Of a stretch of DNA of 62,342 nucleotides, positions 1-8,044 are shown one piece after another; position 1 is the stretch's first letter, and each line of letters opens with the position of its first letter. The translations under genes and the position numbers were made by a program. The stretch is from assembly GCA_001725355.1 (NCBI GenBank), contig MEGD01000037.1, positions 1 to 62,342 of the forward strand, in the 5' to 3' direction. The notes beneath the pieces were generated by a model. The model ran no database searches, was not told the DNA's origin, and saw only the letters and a program-made list of their open reading frames with translations. This DNA comes from Novosphingobium sp. SCN 66-18. Lineage in GTDB: Bacteria; Pseudomonadota; Alphaproteobacteria; Sphingomonadales; Sphingomonadaceae.

Positions 1-887
1 CCGATGGCAACGCCTTTGCCTTCGCACCGGCGAAGACCTTGCAGGAAGCACTGGAGAACTGGGATACCGTGGCGCCCGATCTCGCGGCTTTCAGTGATTT
101 TCCTGAAATTCTTGATCCCGCACTGATCATGGCGCCCCTGCCGCGCGCGTGGCAGTGGCTCGATGGTTCGGTCTATTCCAGCCACGGCGCATTGATGGAC
201 AAGGTGCTGGGGATCGACAAGCCGCCGGTCTCCTGGCCCCTCATGTACCAGGGCGTATCAGACAGGTTCTATGGCCCGACCGACGACGTGCGAATGCCCG
301 ACGAGGCGCTGCAAATAGATTTCGAGGGCGAATTCGGGGTCATCGTCGATGCAGTGCCCATGGGTACTGCCGCAGAGGATTGCCGCAAGCACATCAGGCT
401 GGTGGTGCAGATCAATGACTGGTCGCTTCGCGCGCTGGCCGGGCCGGAGATGAAGTCGGGATTCGGTTGGGTCCAGGCCAAGCCGCCCTGCACCATGGCC
501 CCCTTTGCGGTGACGCCGGACGAACTGGGCGACAGCTGGCGTGACGGGCGCTGCTGCGCCGATTTGCTTGTCGATTGGAACGGTAAGCGCTTTGGTGCCG
601 CGAATGGCGAGCCAATGGCTTATGGCTTTCACGAGCTGGTCGCTCACGCCGCGCGCACCCGCGATCTGGTGGCGGGCACGGTAATCGGATCCGGCACGGT
701 ATCGAACGAAAACTTCCGCGAAGTCGGCTCAAGCTGCATCGCCGAACGCCGGGGGATCGAGATCGTCGACTTTGGTGCGCCGAAGACCGAATTCATGAGG
801 TTCGGCGATGTTGTGCGGATGAAGGGGAGCCTCCCGGACGGCCGCGCCCCGTTCGGCGCGATCGAGGCGAAGGTGGTCCGTGCCTGA
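1..887 (+). CDS. Fumarylacetoacetate hydrolase (FAH) family protein, 5' end cut by window
   Basis: The reading frame is open from the first bases, so the N-terminus lies outside the window and about 295 residues are visible. The visible protein has the FAH/2-keto-4-pentenoate hydratase look: a FEGEFGVIVD segment that supplies the paired metal-binding Glu residues, then KPPCTMAPFAVTPDELG and a C-terminal GxVSNENFREVGSSCIAERR region. Family members are metal-dependent hydrolases or hydratases that cleave or hydrate acylpyruvates and 2-keto-3-deoxy acids in aromatic or sugar-acid breakdown. It is followed after 65 bp by a cupin gene and an SDR gene, which suggests one catabolic operon. The substrate cannot be read from the sequence. 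Confidence 0.88.
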   Translation, partial: DGNAFAFAPAKTLQEALENWDTVAPDLAAFSDFPEILDPALIMAPLPRAWQWLDGSVYSSHGALMDKVLGIDKPPVSWPLMYQGVSDRFYGPTDDVRMPDEALQIDFEGEFGVIVDAVPMGTAAEDCRKHIRLVVQINDWSLRALAGPEMKSGFGWVQAKPPCTMAPFAVTPDELGDSWRDGRCCADLLVDWNGKRFGAANGEPMAYGFHELVAHAARTRDLVAGTVIGSGTVSNENFREVGSSCIAERRGIEIVDFGAPKTEFMRFGDVVRMKGSLPDGRAPFGAIEAKVVRA

Positions 888-952
888 CGGACCACCCCGG
901 CATCCCAGTCACTAAGGCGGGGACGTCCCTTTCAGAAACGGGAGCATAGACC

Positions 953-1456
953 ATGGAACTTTCCGACAGCGGCCTGCCGCCCGTCCAGCGGGTCGTCACT
1001 GGGCATGACGCAAACGGACGCGCGGTGTTCAAGTCCGAGGACGCGGAGCCCACCCGGATGATTCCGTCCGGTGATGCCAGCTTCCTGCTGATCTGGACGA
1101 CCGCCACGGTTCCCGCCGACAACAACGACGAAACCGATGGCCGCCACCGCGAAGCCGGCCTGACGCTGGAAGGCGGGTCGGTTATCCGCGTGGTCGACAT
1201 GCTGCCGGGCAAGGAAAGCCCGATGCACCGCACCAATTCCATCGACTATGGCATCGTGCTGGAAGGCGAGATCGAGCTGGAGCTGGACGACGGCGCAAAG
1301 AAGACCGTGCGCCAGGGCGGGATCATCATCCAGCGCGGCACCAACCACCTTTGGCGCAACACCAGCGACAAGGTCTGCCGCATTGCCTTCGTGCTGATCC
1401 AGGCGCCGGCCTATCTCCATAACGGCGTGCCGCTGCCCGAAGACAAGCCGCACTGA
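953..1456 (+). CDS. Cupin-domain protein, 167 aa
   Basis: The protein contains a small beta-barrel cupin. The GGSVIRVVDMLPGKESPMHR stretch, with G(X)5-type spacing and a histidine, is cupin motif 1. The DYGIVLEGEIELELDDG and later RGTNHLWRNTSDKVCRIAFVL segments supply the barrel strands and the second motif with its conserved histidine. Such stand-alone cupins are often isomerases or oxygenases, or stabilise pathway intermediates. The gene sits between an FAH-family hydrolase and an SDR gene, and its stop overlaps the SDR start by one base (TGATG), so the two are probably translated together. A role in the same catabolic pathway is inferred. Confidence 0.85.
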   Translation: MELSDSGLPPVQRVVTGHDANGRAVFKSEDAEPTRMIPSGDASFLLIWTTATVPADNNDETDGRHREAGLTLEGGSVIRVVDMLPGKESPMHRTNSIDYGIVLEGEIELELDDGAKKTVRQGGIIIQRGTNHLWRNTSDKVCRIAFVLIQAPAYLHNGVPLPEDKPH

Positions 1457-2205
1457 TGTTCGACCTCTCAGGCAAACGCGCGATCGTCACCGGATCGACC
1501 CGGGGGATCGGCCGCGCGATTGCCGAGGGGCTGATCGCACAGGGTGCGCGGGTGGTGATTTCCAGCGAAGACGCGGGGGATACTGCGCGGGTCGCGGCGG
1601 AACTGGCCATGCCCGGCTGTGCCTGCGACGTGGCCAACGACGCCGCGCTGGCCCGGCTGGTCGATTTTGCTGCGGGGGAGCTCGGTGGACTGGACGTGCT
1701 GGTCTGCAACGCCGGGATCACGGGAATCGCCGGAGCCTTCGCCGATATCGACATGGACGACTATTCGCGCGTGATGGCAGTCAACCTGCGTTCGCAAGTC
1801 GTGCTGTGCAACCTCGCCCTACCGCACATCGCCGATGCGCGTGGCGGCAGCGTGGTGATGATTTCCAGCTTGTCAGGCTTGCGCGGCAATGGCCGGATCA
1901 ACGCCTATTCGCTGGCCAAGGCGGGCGTCGCGCAGTTGGCCCGCAACCTTGCGGTCGAATGGGGGCCACGGGGTGTGCGGGTCAATGCCGTCTCACCAGG
2001 TTTCATCGCCACCGAGCTGTCCGCGCCCTTGCTGGCGGATGCCGCATTCATGCGCAGACGCATGGCGATGACTCCGCTGCGACGGCCAGGGACGCCCGAG
2101 GAGGTCGCTGGAACGGTCGCATTCCTCGCGTCTCCAGCAGGCGCCTTTGTGACCGGCCAGAACCTGGTGGTCGACGGCGGCACGCTGATCACCGACGGCA
2201 GTTGA
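1456..2205 (+). CDS. SDR-family NAD(P)-dependent oxidoreductase, 249 aa
   Basis: This is a classical short-chain dehydrogenase/reductase of the usual length. It has the Rossmann glycine motif TGSTRGIG (residues 12-19), the NAG motif (85-87) and the catalytic Ser (about 138-140), Tyr151 and Lys155 in YSLAK. The C-terminal PEEVAGTVAFLASPAGAFVTGQNLVVDGG segment is typical of FabG-like members. The start ATG overlaps the cupin stop by one base. It probably oxidises a hydroxy intermediate in the pathway served by the FAH-family protein upstream; the substrate is unknown. Confidence 0.92.
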   Translation: MFDLSGKRAIVTGSTRGIGRAIAEGLIAQGARVVISSEDAGDTARVAAELAMPGCACDVANDAALARLVDFAAGELGGLDVLVCNAGITGIAGAFADIDMDDYSRVMAVNLRSQVVLCNLALPHIADARGGSVVMISSLSGLRGNGRINAYSLAKAGVAQLARNLAVEWGPRGVRVNAVSPGFIATELSAPLLADAAFMRRRMAMTPLRRPGTPEEVAGTVAFLASPAGAFVTGQNLVVDGGTLITDGS

Positions 2206-2241
2206 TCCGCAATCCCTGGGATCGATACCTCCAATCCCTGC

Positions 2242-2652
2242 TTAGCGAGACTTGAGGGGGGCACGCGTCGATCGGCCCCACAGAATGAAGATGAGGAGCG
2301 CGAGAAAAACGGCGTTGAGCGGCACCATTGCGGCTTCACCGCGCGACAGATGAAAAGCCGTCGCCGAGATCTGCAGCACGATCGAGCCGATTGCAGCCGC
2401 GCGGGTTAATTCGGGCTTGATGCCGGTCATGCCCGGGAGCAGAAGCCCGAGACCCCCTGCGATATCGATCAGGCCGAGCACGCGCACGACGCCTTCCGGC
2501 ATTTGTCCGGTCCACGGCATCATGGGCGTGAGCGCGGCTATGGGTTGGATTAGTTTCATCCCGCCAAAAAGAACGAACGGCGCTCCTACCAGCAATTGTG
2601 CGATCCAGAGCGTGACGTTCAAGACGGGATGCGAAGACTGAGTTCTATTCAT
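2242..2652 (-). CDS. DoxX-family membrane protein, 136 aa
   Basis: A small protein with four predicted hydrophobic helices: one near the N-terminus (TLWIAQLLVGAPFVLFGGMKL), one at VLGLIDIAGGLGLLLPG, one around the AAAIGSIVLQISATAFHL stretch, and a last one ending in FILWGRSTR. The GGMKL and GLGLLLPG elements fit the DoxX/DoxD-like family of inner-membrane proteins, whose role is generally unclear. I chose the ATG at 2652 because a GGGAGGG ribosome site lies seven bases upstream; a TTG at 2670 is also possible. It diverges from a LysR-type regulator, which may control it. Confidence 0.82.
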   Translation of the reverse strand: MNRTQSSHPVLNVTLWIAQLLVGAPFVLFGGMKLIQPIAALTPMMPWTGQMPEGVVRVLGLIDIAGGLGLLLPGMTGIKPELTRAAAIGSIVLQISATAFHLSRGEAAMVPLNAVFLALLIFILWGRSTRAPLKSR

Positions 2653-2748
2653 AAGCCCTCCCTTGAGCAAGTCGGGCTATTTGAAGCCAGTTCGAAGACA
2701 ATGAAATCGTGACAGTTTTGTCGATCACCTTCGGATAATTTGAAGATC
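2653..2748. promoter_or_regulatory. Divergent promoter region of doxX-like gene and LysR gene
   Basis: These 96 bases separate two divergent genes and must hold both promoters. An ATTTGAAG octamer occurs twice, near 2680 and 2736, and a third related TTCGAAG lies between them. LysR regulators usually bind this kind of region, with T-N11-A sites, so the repeats are candidate operator halves. I see no convincing -35/-10 pair. Confidence 0.4.
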
Positions 2749-3645
2749 ATGGATGCTTTGAGCCTCGATCAGTTCGCGACTTTTGCCGTAGTTGCCGAAG
2801 AAGGCAGCTTTGCCGCCGCGGCGCGACGACTGGGGCGCGCCCAGTCGGCCATCACTTATGCCATCCAGAAGCTGGAAGCGCAGACCGGTGCGCCGCTTTT
2901 CGATCGTTCTGCCTATCGCCCGCAATTGACCGAGGCCGGACGGGCCCTCCTGCCCCATGCGAAGCGCATTTTGACGGATGTTGCCAGCTATCGGCGGCAT
3001 GCCAAGGCAATGGCGGCGGGGGTGGAAGCGGAAATCCGCATCATGCTTCCGGATGTGATGCCACGCGCAACGCTTGTCGCGGCGTTGGCCGAATTGCGGT
3101 CGCACTACCCACCGGTGCAGCTTCGCATTGCCACCGGGTCAGGATGGCAGGCCTTGCGTGAGCTCGATGCCGGCAGGATCGACCTCGCCGTCGTTCTCGA
3201 TCACATCGAGTTGCCGCAATGGTTCGAGCGAAAGCCCTCCACCAAGCTTCAGCTGGTCGTGGCCGCTTCACCGCAACATCCATTGACCGCAGTCCCGGCA
3301 CCGATCCCGCCGGAGATATTGGCCGATCATCTCCAGATCGTAGTCTCCAGCCGTTCAGAGGCGGACGATGCGACCGATCATGGCGTGGTAGCCACTAACC
3401 GTTGGTACACCACCGACTATCCCACGAAGCGCGCGTTGCTGCTCGCTGGTCTCGGTTGGGGCAGTATGCCAATCCATCTTATCGAGGCGGATATACGCAC
3501 CAACCGATTGGCAAGCCTGACGGTCCAGAGCTGGGACGGAGCGGCTACGCCCCCCGAACTACCGCTCGTGGTTGGTACGCACGCGAACCGCTTTCATGGG
3601 CCAGCGACCCGTCTGCTTGCAAGGCTTCTCGCATTGGCTGTCTAG
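2749..3645 (+). CDS. LysR-family transcriptional regulator, 298 aa
   Basis: The N-terminal winged helix-turn-helix is clear: DQFATFAVVAEEGSFAAAAR, then LGRAQSAITYAIQKLEAQTG and LFDR, the standard LysR pattern over residues 5-60. The remaining residues form the periplasmic-binding-like effector domain. The length is normal for the family. I prefer the ATG at 2749 over a TTG at 2740 because it gives the usual short lead before the helix-turn-helix. It is transcribed away from the DoxX-like gene, its most likely target; the effector is not predictable. Confidence 0.93.
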   Translation: MDALSLDQFATFAVVAEEGSFAAAARRLGRAQSAITYAIQKLEAQTGAPLFDRSAYRPQLTEAGRALLPHAKRILTDVASYRRHAKAMAAGVEAEIRIMLPDVMPRATLVAALAELRSHYPPVQLRIATGSGWQALRELDAGRIDLAVVLDHIELPQWFERKPSTKLQLVVAASPQHPLTAVPAPIPPEILADHLQIVVSSRSEADDATDHGVVATNRWYTTDYPTKRALLLAGLGWGSMPIHLIEADIRTNRLASLTVQSWDGAATPPELPLVVGTHANRFHGPATRLLARLLALAV

Positions 3646-3890
3646 GTCGTAAACTCGGGCTGATCGAGCAGATCGGCGGATCATGAGCATGGCGGCGGCG
3701 GATTTGAGGGGTGCCTCGACGTCCTTGGTGAGACGGCGATTTCGGTTGATCCATGCGAAGACGCGCGCGACGACCCAACGCCTTGGCGGGACGGCGAAGC
3801 CTGATAGGCCGGTGATCTTGCTGACGATCTCGGCCTTGATGCTGGTGGTCTGGGTGACGCGCTCGTGGCTGTAACCGCGATCGCCCTTTG
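3646..3890 (-). pseudogene. C-terminal remnant of an IS5-family transposase
   Basis: Read on the minus strand, about 80 codons encode the end of an IS5-type DDE transposase. Two pieces show this: GFAVPPRRWVVARVFAWINR, then NRRLTKDVEAPLKSAAAML, matching the family's PRRWVVERTFAWLxRxRRLxKDxE block that holds the catalytic Glu. A preceding GDRGY and an EIVSKI segment fit the usual spacing. The rest of the gene is missing and no terminal inverted repeats are visible, so this is a decayed insertion-sequence tail, not an active element. It abuts a fragment of an AraC-type regulator. Confidence 0.75.
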
Positions 3891-3901
3891 GTGATCGCGC
3901 G

Positions 3902-4039
3902 CTTCGCGTCGCCGACGGTCGGCTCGTCACGCGCGAGCAGGCTGATCGGCCCCAGATCGGGAAAGCCGCGCAATGCGCCGAGCCGCAATCCGAGATCCGG
4001 GGAACCGCATTCGATCGCGGCGAATTCCAAGCCGGATTG
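3902..4039 (-). pseudogene. Fragment of an AraC-type regulator (arabinose-binding-like N-domain)
   Basis: In a minus-strand frame different from the IS5 tail, roughly 45 residues read GLEFAAIECGSPDLGLRLGA, then FPDLGPISLLARDEPTVGDA. This resembles the conserved stretch in the N-terminal ligand domain of AraC-family regulators, where GLRLG, LGPLG and a PTVGDAL motif follow each other. Neither the DNA-binding domain nor the gene start is present, and the sequence runs straight into the transposase remnant. The simplest reading is that an insertion and a later deletion destroyed a regulator gene here. Confidence 0.5.
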
Positions 4040-4075
4040 AGCGCAGAGACCGACTCACGCCAGAAGGGGGGCATC

Positions 4076-4096
4076 GGTTCAAATCCTGCCGCCCCA
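4076..4096 (+). other. tRNA 3'-end-like fragment
   Basis: A GGTTCAAATCC block followed by TGCCGCCCCA looks like the T-loop and acceptor strand of a tRNA. The T-stem 5' half does not pair well, and no D-arm or anticodon arm precedes it. It may be the residue of an integration into, or deletion of, a tRNA gene, or a chance hairpin (GGGGGC upstream can also pair with GCCGCCCC). Confidence 0.3.
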
Positions 4097-4114
4097 GCCG
4101 ATGGCGGGGCACCA

Positions 4115-5920
4115 TCAGGCCGTGGCGAAGGCTTCGACCGGCAGCGCCATCACGGTTTCGCCACCCGCCTCGATCTCGCGCCGCAGCGCGCCGGCTTGCG
4201 GGATCGAGCGCAGCGCGAAATGCTTCGCGGTCACCAGCTTGGCCTCGTAGAACAGCGTATCGTCCGTCCCCGCCGCCAGCGCCGCAGCCGACACCTTGGC
4301 CATCTTCAGCCACATCAGGCCCAGCGAGACGATGCCCATCAGCGTCATGTAGGCATAGGCGCCCGCGCCCAGCGCGTTGCGGTCGGTCATGCCGTGCTGG
4401 AGGAACCACATCGTCGCGGCCTTCAACTCGCCATTGGCCTTGCCCAGCCGTTCCGCCACCAGCGCTACCGCATCGCCGCCATCGGCGGCGGAAGCGCATT
4501 CGTCATCGACAAGCTTGAAGAAGGCCTGCACCGCGCGGCCGCCGTTCATCGGCAGCTTGCGCCCGACAAGATCCATCGCCTGAACGCCGTTCGCGCCTTC
4601 ATAGATCATGGCGATACGCGCATCGCGCACGAACTGCTCCATGCCGCTTTCGGCGATATAGCCATGGCCGCCCCAGATCTGCTGCATGTCGGTGGCGGTC
4701 TTGTAGCCCATGTCGGTGCCATAGCCCTTGATCACCGGCGTCAGCAGGCTGATCAGGTCATCGGCTTCCTGCCGCTCTTCCGCCGTCGCCGCCTTGTGCG
4801 AAAGATCGACCAGCAGACCGCCCCAGCCGGAGAAGGCGCGCATCCCTTCGGTGAAGGCCTTGGCATCCATCAGCATCCGGCGCACATCGGGGTGGACGAA
4901 CAGCGGATCGGCCTTCTGGTCGGGCTCGGCGGGGCCGGTCAGCGCGCGGCCCTGCCGGCGTTCCTGCGCATAGAGCACCGAGTTCTGGTAGGCGGCTTCC
5001 GCCTGCCCCAGCCCCTGGATGCCTACGCCCAGACGGGCCGCGTTCATCATCACGAACATCGCGGCAAGACCCCTGTTCTCCTCGCCGACGATCCAGCCCT
5101 TCGCGTCCTCGTAGTTCATCACGCAGGTGGCGTTGCCGTGGATGCCCATCTTGTGCTCGATCGAGCCGACCGACACGGCATTCTTCGCGCCCAGCGAGCC
5201 ATCGTCGTTCACCAGGAACTTGGGCACGATGAACAGGGAGATGCCCTTGCTCGATTCCGGCGCGCCCGGCGTCTTGGCCAGCACCAGGTGGATGATGTTC
5301 TCGGTCAGGTCATGGTCACCCGCCGAAATGAAGATCTTGGTGCCGGTGATGGCATAGGAGCCATCGGCCTGCGGCTCGGCGCGCGTACGGATCAGGCCCA
5401 GATCGGTGCCGCAGTGCGGCTCGGTCAGGTTCATCGTGCCAAGCCATTCGCCGGAGACCATCTTGGGCAGATACTTCGCCTGCTGCTCGGGCGAGCCCTT
5501 CGAGAGGATCGCGGAAATCGCGCCATTGGCAAGGCCCGGATACATCGCGAAGGCGTGGTTCGCGCTGCACATGTATTCTTCCATCACGAAGCCGATCACG
5601 TGCGGCAAACCCTGTCCGCCAAAGGCCTCCGGCCCGACCAGCGTGGGCCAGCCGCCCTCGACGTACTGGCGATAGGCTTCCTTGAATCCGGTCGGCGTCG
5701 TCACCGAAGCGTCGGGGTGGCGGGTGCAGCCCTCGATATCGCCCACGCGGTTGAGCGGTGCGACCACTTCGGAAACGAAGCGCCCCGCTTCCTCGATCAC
5801 CGCGTCCGTCATGTCCTGCGTGGCGTTCTCGAACCCAGCCAGATGGGTATAGTCGGCCACGCGGACGACTTCGTTGACGATGAAACGCGTGTCCCGCGTC
5901 GGAGCCTTGTAGATCGGCAT
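4115..5920 (-). CDS. Acyl-CoA dehydrogenase, long form (DmdC-like), 601 aa
   Basis: A long acyl-CoA dehydrogenase with the three-domain FAD fold plus the C-terminal extension seen in DmdC/FadE-type enzymes of about 590-600 residues. Visible signatures are MNLTEPHCGTDLGLIRT, the FAD-binding YAITGTKIFISAGDHDL, SVGSIEHKMGIHGNATC, and the catalytic base region IAMIYEGANGVQAMDLV. It would oxidise an acyl-CoA at C2-C3 and pass electrons to ETF. The exact chain specificity, and whether it acts on methylmercaptopropionyl-CoA, cannot be read from sequence. A MerR regulator gene lies 10 bp upstream on the same strand, so the pair is probably one transcription unit. Confidence 0.93.
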   Translation of the reverse strand: MPIYKAPTRDTRFIVNEVVRVADYTHLAGFENATQDMTDAVIEEAGRFVSEVVAPLNRVGDIEGCTRHPDASVTTPTGFKEAYRQYVEGGWPTLVGPEAFGGQGLPHVIGFVMEEYMCSANHAFAMYPGLANGAISAILSKGSPEQQAKYLPKMVSGEWLGTMNLTEPHCGTDLGLIRTRAEPQADGSYAITGTKIFISAGDHDLTENIIHLVLAKTPGAPESSKGISLFIVPKFLVNDDGSLGAKNAVSVGSIEHKMGIHGNATCVMNYEDAKGWIVGEENRGLAAMFVMMNAARLGVGIQGLGQAEAAYQNSVLYAQERRQGRALTGPAEPDQKADPLFVHPDVRRMLMDAKAFTEGMRAFSGWGGLLVDLSHKAATAEERQEADDLISLLTPVIKGYGTDMGYKTATDMQQIWGGHGYIAESGMEQFVRDARIAMIYEGANGVQAMDLVGRKLPMNGGRAVQAFFKLVDDECASAADGGDAVALVAERLGKANGELKAATMWFLQHGMTDRNALGAGAYAYMTLMGIVSLGLMWLKMAKVSAAALAAGTDDTLFYEAKLVTAKHFALRSIPQAGALRREIEAGGETVMALPVEAFATA

Positions 5921-5930
5921 TGCTTGGTCC

Positions 5931-6407
5931 TCAGGAGTGGTGCGACCCGCCGGTTTCGGGATTGCGCCCTTCCAGACGCTCCCGCTTCACCAGAAGGTCG
6001 ACGAAGCTGGTCAGTTCATCGATGGTGTCGGTGATGTCCGCCTGCTGGCGGCGCAAGTTGTCGATCCGTTCGCGGCACTTGGCGATGGTGACGCGGCGCT
6101 GTTCGGCACGCCCGTCGCCCAGATCGTAAAGGTCGATCATGTCGCGGATTTCGGCGAGGCTGAAACCCACGTTCTTGGCGCGCATGATCCATGCCAGCCG
6201 CGCCCGGTCGCGCTTGCTGTAGATGCGCGACAGGCCGAGCCGCGTCGGCGCGATCAGGCCCTCGTCCTCATAGAAGCGCAAGGCGCGAGCGGTAACGCCG
6301 AACTCGTTGGAGAGATCGGAAATCGTATACTGATCGCGTGCGCTCGCGTCGGGATGGTCGAGATGGCCGGTGTGGTCACGATTTGCGGCGGCGGACTGTG
6401 CGGGCAT
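5931..6407 (-). CDS. MerR-family transcriptional regulator, 158 aa
   Basis: The N-terminal MerR helix-turn-helix is clear: [20 protein letters not shown] followed by [10 protein letters not shown] and [15 protein letters not shown]. It is followed by a helical dimerisation region with a long coiled coil ([20 protein letters not shown]). No cysteine cluster for metal sensing is present. This fits the LiuR-like MerR subfamily that controls acyl-CoA breakdown genes. The gene precedes an acyl-CoA dehydrogenase by 10 bp, so autoregulation together with that gene is likely. The first 25 residues before the helix-turn-helix are polar and disordered. Confidence 0.9.
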   Translation of the reverse strand: MPAQSAAANRDHTGHLDHPDASARDQYTISDLSNEFGVTARALRFYEDEGLIAPTRLGLSRIYSKRDRARLAWIMRAKNVGFSLAEIRDMIDLYDLGDGRAEQRRVTIAKCRERIDNLRRQQADITDTIDELTSFVDLLVKRERLEGRNPETGGSHHS

Positions 6408-6439
6408 GCTTATAGAGCTACCTACCCTTTACGTAAGCG

Positions 6440-6844
6440 TCAATCCACGATCCGCACAAGTTCGCCGTTATTGTCGATCCGCCGGTAGAAACAGGTCCGC
6501 GCCAGCGTGTGGCAGGCCGGCCCCGCTGCCTCGACTCTCAGTTCCAGCGCGTCCTGATCGCAATCCACCCGGATCTCGATGACCTTGAGCGTATGCCCCG
6601 AGCTTTCCCCCTTCATCCACAGGCGCCCGCGCGACCGGGAATGGAAATGGGCGAATCCCGTCTCGCGCGTCTTCGCGATCGCTTCGGCGTCCATATGCGC
6701 CAGCATGAGCAATTCGCCGGTGCGATGATCCACCGCTACCGCCGTCACCAGCCCGGCGGCATCGAACCTGGGCATGAAAATCCGCCCCTGTTCGCGCAAT
6801 TCGGAGGAATCAGCCTGTGAAATGGTAAGGACCTTTCTCTGCAA
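6440..6844 (-). CDS. hisI: Phosphoribosyl-AMP cyclohydrolase
   Basis: This enzyme opens the purine ring of phosphoribosyl-AMP in the third step of histidine synthesis, in the cytoplasm. The family's signatures are all present: [14 protein letters not shown], the metal-binding [20 protein letters not shown] and CFYRRI. At about 134 residues it is the usual size for a stand-alone HisI without the HisE domain. The 5' end is uncertain: the longest frame begins with TTG at 6844, and the conserved part begins with MPRFDAAGL about 24 codons later. No other his gene is visible nearby. Confidence 0.93.
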   Translation of the reverse strand: MQRKVLTISQADSSELREQGRIFMPRFDAAGLVTAVAVDHRTGELLMLAHMDAEAIAKTRETGFAHFHSRSRGRLWMKGESSGHTLKVIEIRVDCDQDALELRVEAAGPACHTLARTCFYRRIDNNGELVRIVD

Positions 6845-7145
6845 CCCGTATCAAAAGAAGATTTGTTGCAGGATAACCACAGATGGGTCGCAAAATCCAT
6901 CCAAACGCAACAATGGACTTTCGTCGGGGCGACCAATCGCGGATGAAGATTGCGCGGTTTGAGGGAACCGCATTCTGGACCGCCGAAAGGCGGCGCAAAA
7001 GCGCCAAAGTTCAGGGAAAAAGAGGGGCGGCTTCAGGTGCCGGAGACAGCGGAGGCTGGATCGGTGTCTGGCCGGATGATGAGGGACCTAGAGCGGAGCG
7101 ACAACAGGGGGCTGTCGTTGTAACGCTTGCAATTTCGTCACGAGG
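6845..7145. other. Intergenic region between hisI and comF; possible plus-strand transcript
   Basis: About 300 bases lie between the hisI start and the comF end, both genes being on the minus strand. The region must carry the hisI promoter. A plus-strand frame crosses it but has no recognisable motif or ribosome site and reads into the antisense of comF, so I do not call it a gene. The plus-strand terminator just downstream leaves room for a small RNA. Confidence 0.4.
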
Positions 7146-7180
7146 ACGCCCGGAATCGCGAGATTCCGGGCGTTTCTTTT
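7146..7180 (+). terminator. Rho-independent terminator, strong on the plus strand
   Basis: A perfect 12-bp stem (ACGCCCGGAATC / GATTCCGGGCGT) with a GCGA loop is followed by TTCTTTT on the plus strand. It directly abuts the comF stop codon, so the hairpin could also end comF transcripts, but on that side the following bases (TCCTCGTG) are poor in T. Confidence 0.75.
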
Positions 7181-7979
7181 ATGGCCCCGTGTCCGTGCCG
7201 TCCGGGGATGTTCCAGACCGGCCGGCTGCATCCAGTGCCTCGTCCAGCACGCGGGCGAAGCAGGCGATGCGAATCCGGGTGACCCCGGCTTTCCGCAGCG
7301 CGCGCAAGCAGGCGTCTGTGGTTGCGCCACTGGTCATGACATCGTCCACCAGCAGCACGTTTGCGCCTTTCAACCTGCTTGCCCAACGCGCGGAGGCCAC
7401 GATCGCGCCCGAAAGCGCCACCGCCCGCGCGCGGCGGTTCAATCCCCCCAGCGGTGGCGTCTGCTTGACGCGGACGAGCGCATCGACGGCCAGCGCCTGC
7501 CCCGTAACCCGCGCGATCCGCGCCGCCAGCAGCGCGGACTGATTGAACCCGCGCCGCCACAACCGCCAGCGGTGGAGCGGCACCGGCACGACCAGCCACT
7601 CCCCGTCCAGCTCCGGCAGGCGCGGCACGATCAATTGCGCCAGCAAGCCGGCAAGGCCAACGCGGCGCCCGTGCTTGAACGCCAGCACCAGATCGCGCGA
7701 CGCATCGTTGTAAAGCGTCGCCGCCGTGATCCCTTCATGCTTCGGCGGGCTGGCAAGGCAGGGCGCGCAGACAAGGTGTCCGTCGTCTCCGTGTTCCTCG
7801 CCCAGCGGCCGCTGGCAAAGCGTGCACGCCGGCTCGCCGGGAATGGCAAGCTTGCCCCAGCAGGCCACGCACAACCCGCCCTGCCGCGCCAGCGGATCGC
7901 CGCACAGCGGGCAGCGCGGCGGGAAGACCAGGTCGATCACCGGGGCCGTCACGGCGGCAAGGGAAGCGGACCGACGCAT
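7179..7979 (-). CDS. comF: ComF-family phosphoribosyltransferase-like protein, 266 aa
   Basis: The protein begins with a double zinc-finger region (CPLCG, CVACW, CTLCQRPL, CAPC in the first 90 or so residues) and continues into a type I phosphoribosyltransferase fold with the PRPP-binding motif VLLVDDVMTSGAT near the C-terminus. This is the ComF/GntX architecture, linked to DNA uptake and use of external DNA. I chose the ATG at 7979, giving the MRRSASLA start, because codons upstream look like noise from the divergent gene. It is divergent from a methyltransferase gene, with 65 bp between the starts. Confidence 0.9.
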   Translation of the reverse strand: MRRSASLAAVTAPVIDLVFPPRCPLCGDPLARQGGLCVACWGKLAIPGEPACTLCQRPLGEEHGDDGHLVCAPCLASPPKHEGITAATLYNDASRDLVLAFKHGRRVGLAGLLAQLIVPRLPELDGEWLVVPVPLHRWRLWRRGFNQSALLAARIARVTGQALAVDALVRVKQTPPLGGLNRRARAVALSGAIVASARWASRLKGANVLLVDDVMTSGATTDACLRALRKAGVTRIRIACFARVLDEALDAAGRSGTSPDGTDTGP

Positions 7980-8044
7980 GAGCCCTGTTGTCCGCCCGGA
8001 ACGGGGGCTTGGCAAGAGCATCCGGAACGGGCAGGCAGCCGCGT

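Noticed and set aside
4037-6034. Long plus-strand open frame opposite the acyl-CoA dehydrogenase and MerR genes
   Set aside because: It is antisense to well-recognised genes, has His/Arg/Gln-rich composition typical of GC-rich shadow frames and shows no domain.
6883-7542. Plus-strand frame across the hisI-comF gap
   Set aside because: It crosses the terminator hairpin and reads antisense into comF, with no motif and no ribosome site.
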